The notes under the pieces are model-generated. The model was not told where the DNA came from. It saw only the letters and a list, made by a program, of their open reading frames with translations, and ran no database searches. 15,312 nt of DNA, from assembly GCA_958405195.1 (NCBI GenBank), contig CATYDM010000048.1, positions 1-15,312 of the forward strand, read 5' to 3'. How positions within the stretch are numbered: the stretch's first letter is position 1; each line of letters opens with the position of its first letter. The translations under genes and the position numbers were made by a program. This document shows, piece by piece, positions 14,240 through 15,312 of this stretch. The DNA is from an uncultured Collinsella sp. (GTDB lineage Bacteria > Actinomycetota > Coriobacteriia > Coriobacteriales > Coriobacteriaceae).

Positions 14240-15241
14240 TCAGCAGAGACTGAAGGCGCCCAGTTCTAACCCTGACACTAAAATGTCCACAAAACAGCGG
14301 GGACGATCAGCTTGGTCGACGCCGCTACAAATTACGCCTTTTTGATTACGTATGCCAAGCCGATATCGCAGGCGCAGCGTATGATTGATGCGAAGAGCCA
14401 CGATGCTGGCAGCGTCATCAACAGTAAACCAATCGACCGCGTGGATCGCAAAGATCGCCAGACTGGCTTGTCCGCAAAACACGAGTCCTCGCTCAAAAGC
14501 CCCCAAAACCGGCACGTCCTTCAGTTTCTCAAGCGCCATGGAAACCCAGCACACACAGTAGCTACCGGCAAGAGCGGCAACCGTCGCAACCACAAACCCA
14601 TCCACACGACGGCTCGAAAGCTCAAGCCCGCTCAGCGCGGCAAGGACAAGCCAAGCGACACCGGCTCCAATAAACAGAAGAGGCTTGCTCACGCTCGGCT
14701 CCAGCCCCCTTTGGCGGGCCGTATAGCCAACCCACATCAGCAGCACAATATAGCAGCTTAGATCAAGATCAAGCGGCAGGTAGATACCCAAAAAGCGAGA
14801 CACGTTCAGGCCGCAGAAAGCTATCGCAGCACAGACAACGCCCTGCCAAACAACCCCAACTTCGCGCCCATCAAACAGCCGCACCAGCGCATTAAACAGA
14901 AGGCGCGACGTAAACAGTGCCGCCAAAAACCACGCCATGCCAACAGCGGCAATGCCAAGCCCAGGCACGTCAACGCCCGAAGCAAACACGAGCGTTTCAA
15001 GTCCACCCGTAAGCACACCGCCCGTCAAAGGAACCCCGATCATCAAGAACGACGGCACTTGCCAGGCCAGTGCAAGAATCACATACGGCACCAGCAGGCG
15101 CGACACCGAACCACTCAGCAGCTCGCGCCACGGCTTAGGCCTAAACGTATATCCAGCAAGAATAAAGAACACCGGCATGTGAAACGAGAAGATGGCATGC
15201 CGCAAAGGAGAAGGATTTGGGACGGTGGGGACCTCGGACAA
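14240..15241 (-). pseudogene. Acyltransferase-3 family membrane protein, 5'-truncated by an insertion and probably 3'-frameshifted
   Basis: Integral membrane O-acyltransferase of the OafA/WecH type, usually modifying cell-surface sugars. Seen: the SFHMPVFFILAGYTFRPK family segment right at the start, then repeated hydrophobic helices to about residue 280, with IFAIHAVDW as the last family-like helix. The N-terminal 40-50 residues are missing, including the first membrane helix and the R/K-X10-H catalytic histidine. The frame begins at a TTG (15241) that lies in insertion-element DNA and has no RBS. The frame stays open to the window edge through that element. The last 50 residues are Arg-rich and unlike a membrane end. 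A shift of one frame near 14398-14404 instead gives WLFASIIRCACDIGLAYVIKKA (in two parts: WLFASIIRCAC, DIGLAYVIKKA) and stops at 14332. Likely non-functional. Convergent with the XRE gene. Confidence 0.75.
14291..14326 (-). terminator. Probable terminator of the original acyltransferase gene
   Basis: On the minus strand an imperfect 11-position stem (14326-14316 with 14306-14296, two mismatches) is followed by GTTTTG. It begins 5 nt after a TAA at 14334-14332 that would end the acyltransferase in the neighbouring frame. This placement suggests that 14332 was the original gene end. Confidence 0.45.
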
Positions 15242-15312
15242 AATCTCGGACCCAATTTGGGTCCAGGAGGGAGTCCGATGTATACGAAAGAGGAGCGCGA
15301 GGGGATTCTCTG
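15222..15312 (+). mobile_element. Left end of an insertion element interrupting the acyltransferase gene (partial)
   Basis: Acyltransferase similarity stops near 15222. From there a short repeat-rich stretch holds CTCGGAC twice (15233-15239, 15245-15251) and a perfect 8-bp-arm palindrome (15248-15264). A strong RBS and a new ORF pointing away from the broken gene follow. This is how an IS terminus looks. The exact junction, target duplication and family cannot be fixed, because the element continues outside the window. Confidence 0.55.
15278..15312 (+). CDS. Start of a probable transposase-related ORF (partial, runs off the window)
   Basis: ATG at 15278 follows an AGGAGG at 15265-15270 with 7-nt spacing, the best ribosome binding site in this part of the window. 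Only 11 residues are present (MYTKEEREGIL). This start resembles the N-termini of small helix-turn-helix OrfA-type transposase proteins that I recall from Coriobacteriia, but 11 residues cannot prove it. Its position just inside a presumed IS end, diverging from a truncated gene, is the main support. Confidence 0.5.
   Translation, partial: MYTKEEREGIL

Noticed and set aside
14238..14255. CTTCAG/CTGAAG hairpin after the XRE gene as a terminator
   Set aside because: Six base pairs without a T-tail; could be chance.
1..15312. CRISPR array or tandem repeat region
   Set aside because: No regularly spaced direct repeats were seen anywhere in the window.

Overview
The window looks like the chromosome of a high-GC Gram-positive gut actinobacterium of the class Coriobacteriia. 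Collinsella or a close relative is the best guess. This rests on strong G/C preference at third codon positions, a clostridial-style gene arrangement, and the overall look of the proteins; no database was consulted.

Layout. (1) Positions 91-2844, minus strand: a CtpE-like P-type cation ATPase with an unusually long basic C-terminal tail. (2) Positions 2858-3023, minus strand: a tRNA-Arg(CCG) with its own near-consensus promoter and an intrinsic terminator. The terminator stands just before the ATPase start. (3) Positions 3185-11635, plus strand: a compact eight-gene aromatic amino acid operon in the order aroF, tyrA, aroB, aroA, aroC, pheA, aroE-aroK fusion, aroQ. It encodes all seven shikimate-pathway steps to chorismate, plus chorismate mutase-prephenate dehydratase (Phe branch) and prephenate dehydrogenase (Tyr branch). 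Only the final aminotransferase is missing. A terminator-like hairpin sits in the leader before aroF and a perfect 16-bp inverted repeat sits before aroQ. Both are possible control points. A strong hairpin follows aroQ.

(4) Positions 11767-14216, plus strand: a visibly more A/T-rich accessory region. It holds a translationally coupled pair, a DUF4869-like protein and a P-loop ATPase with a Toprim-like C-terminal half. The pair is closed by a strong terminator. A separately promoted XRE-type helix-turn-helix protein with an uncharacterised acidic C-terminus follows. (5) Positions 14240-15312: an acyltransferase-3 family membrane protein on the minus strand that appears broken at both ends. Its 5' part is replaced by the end of an insertion element, whose first ORF starts at 15278 and runs off the window. 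Its 3' end seems to be frameshifted.

The operon is standard biology in a tidy arrangement. The coupled DUF4869/ATPase pair is the best candidate for an undescribed system, possibly related to OLD-type ATPase/Toprim defence modules. That idea is inference.
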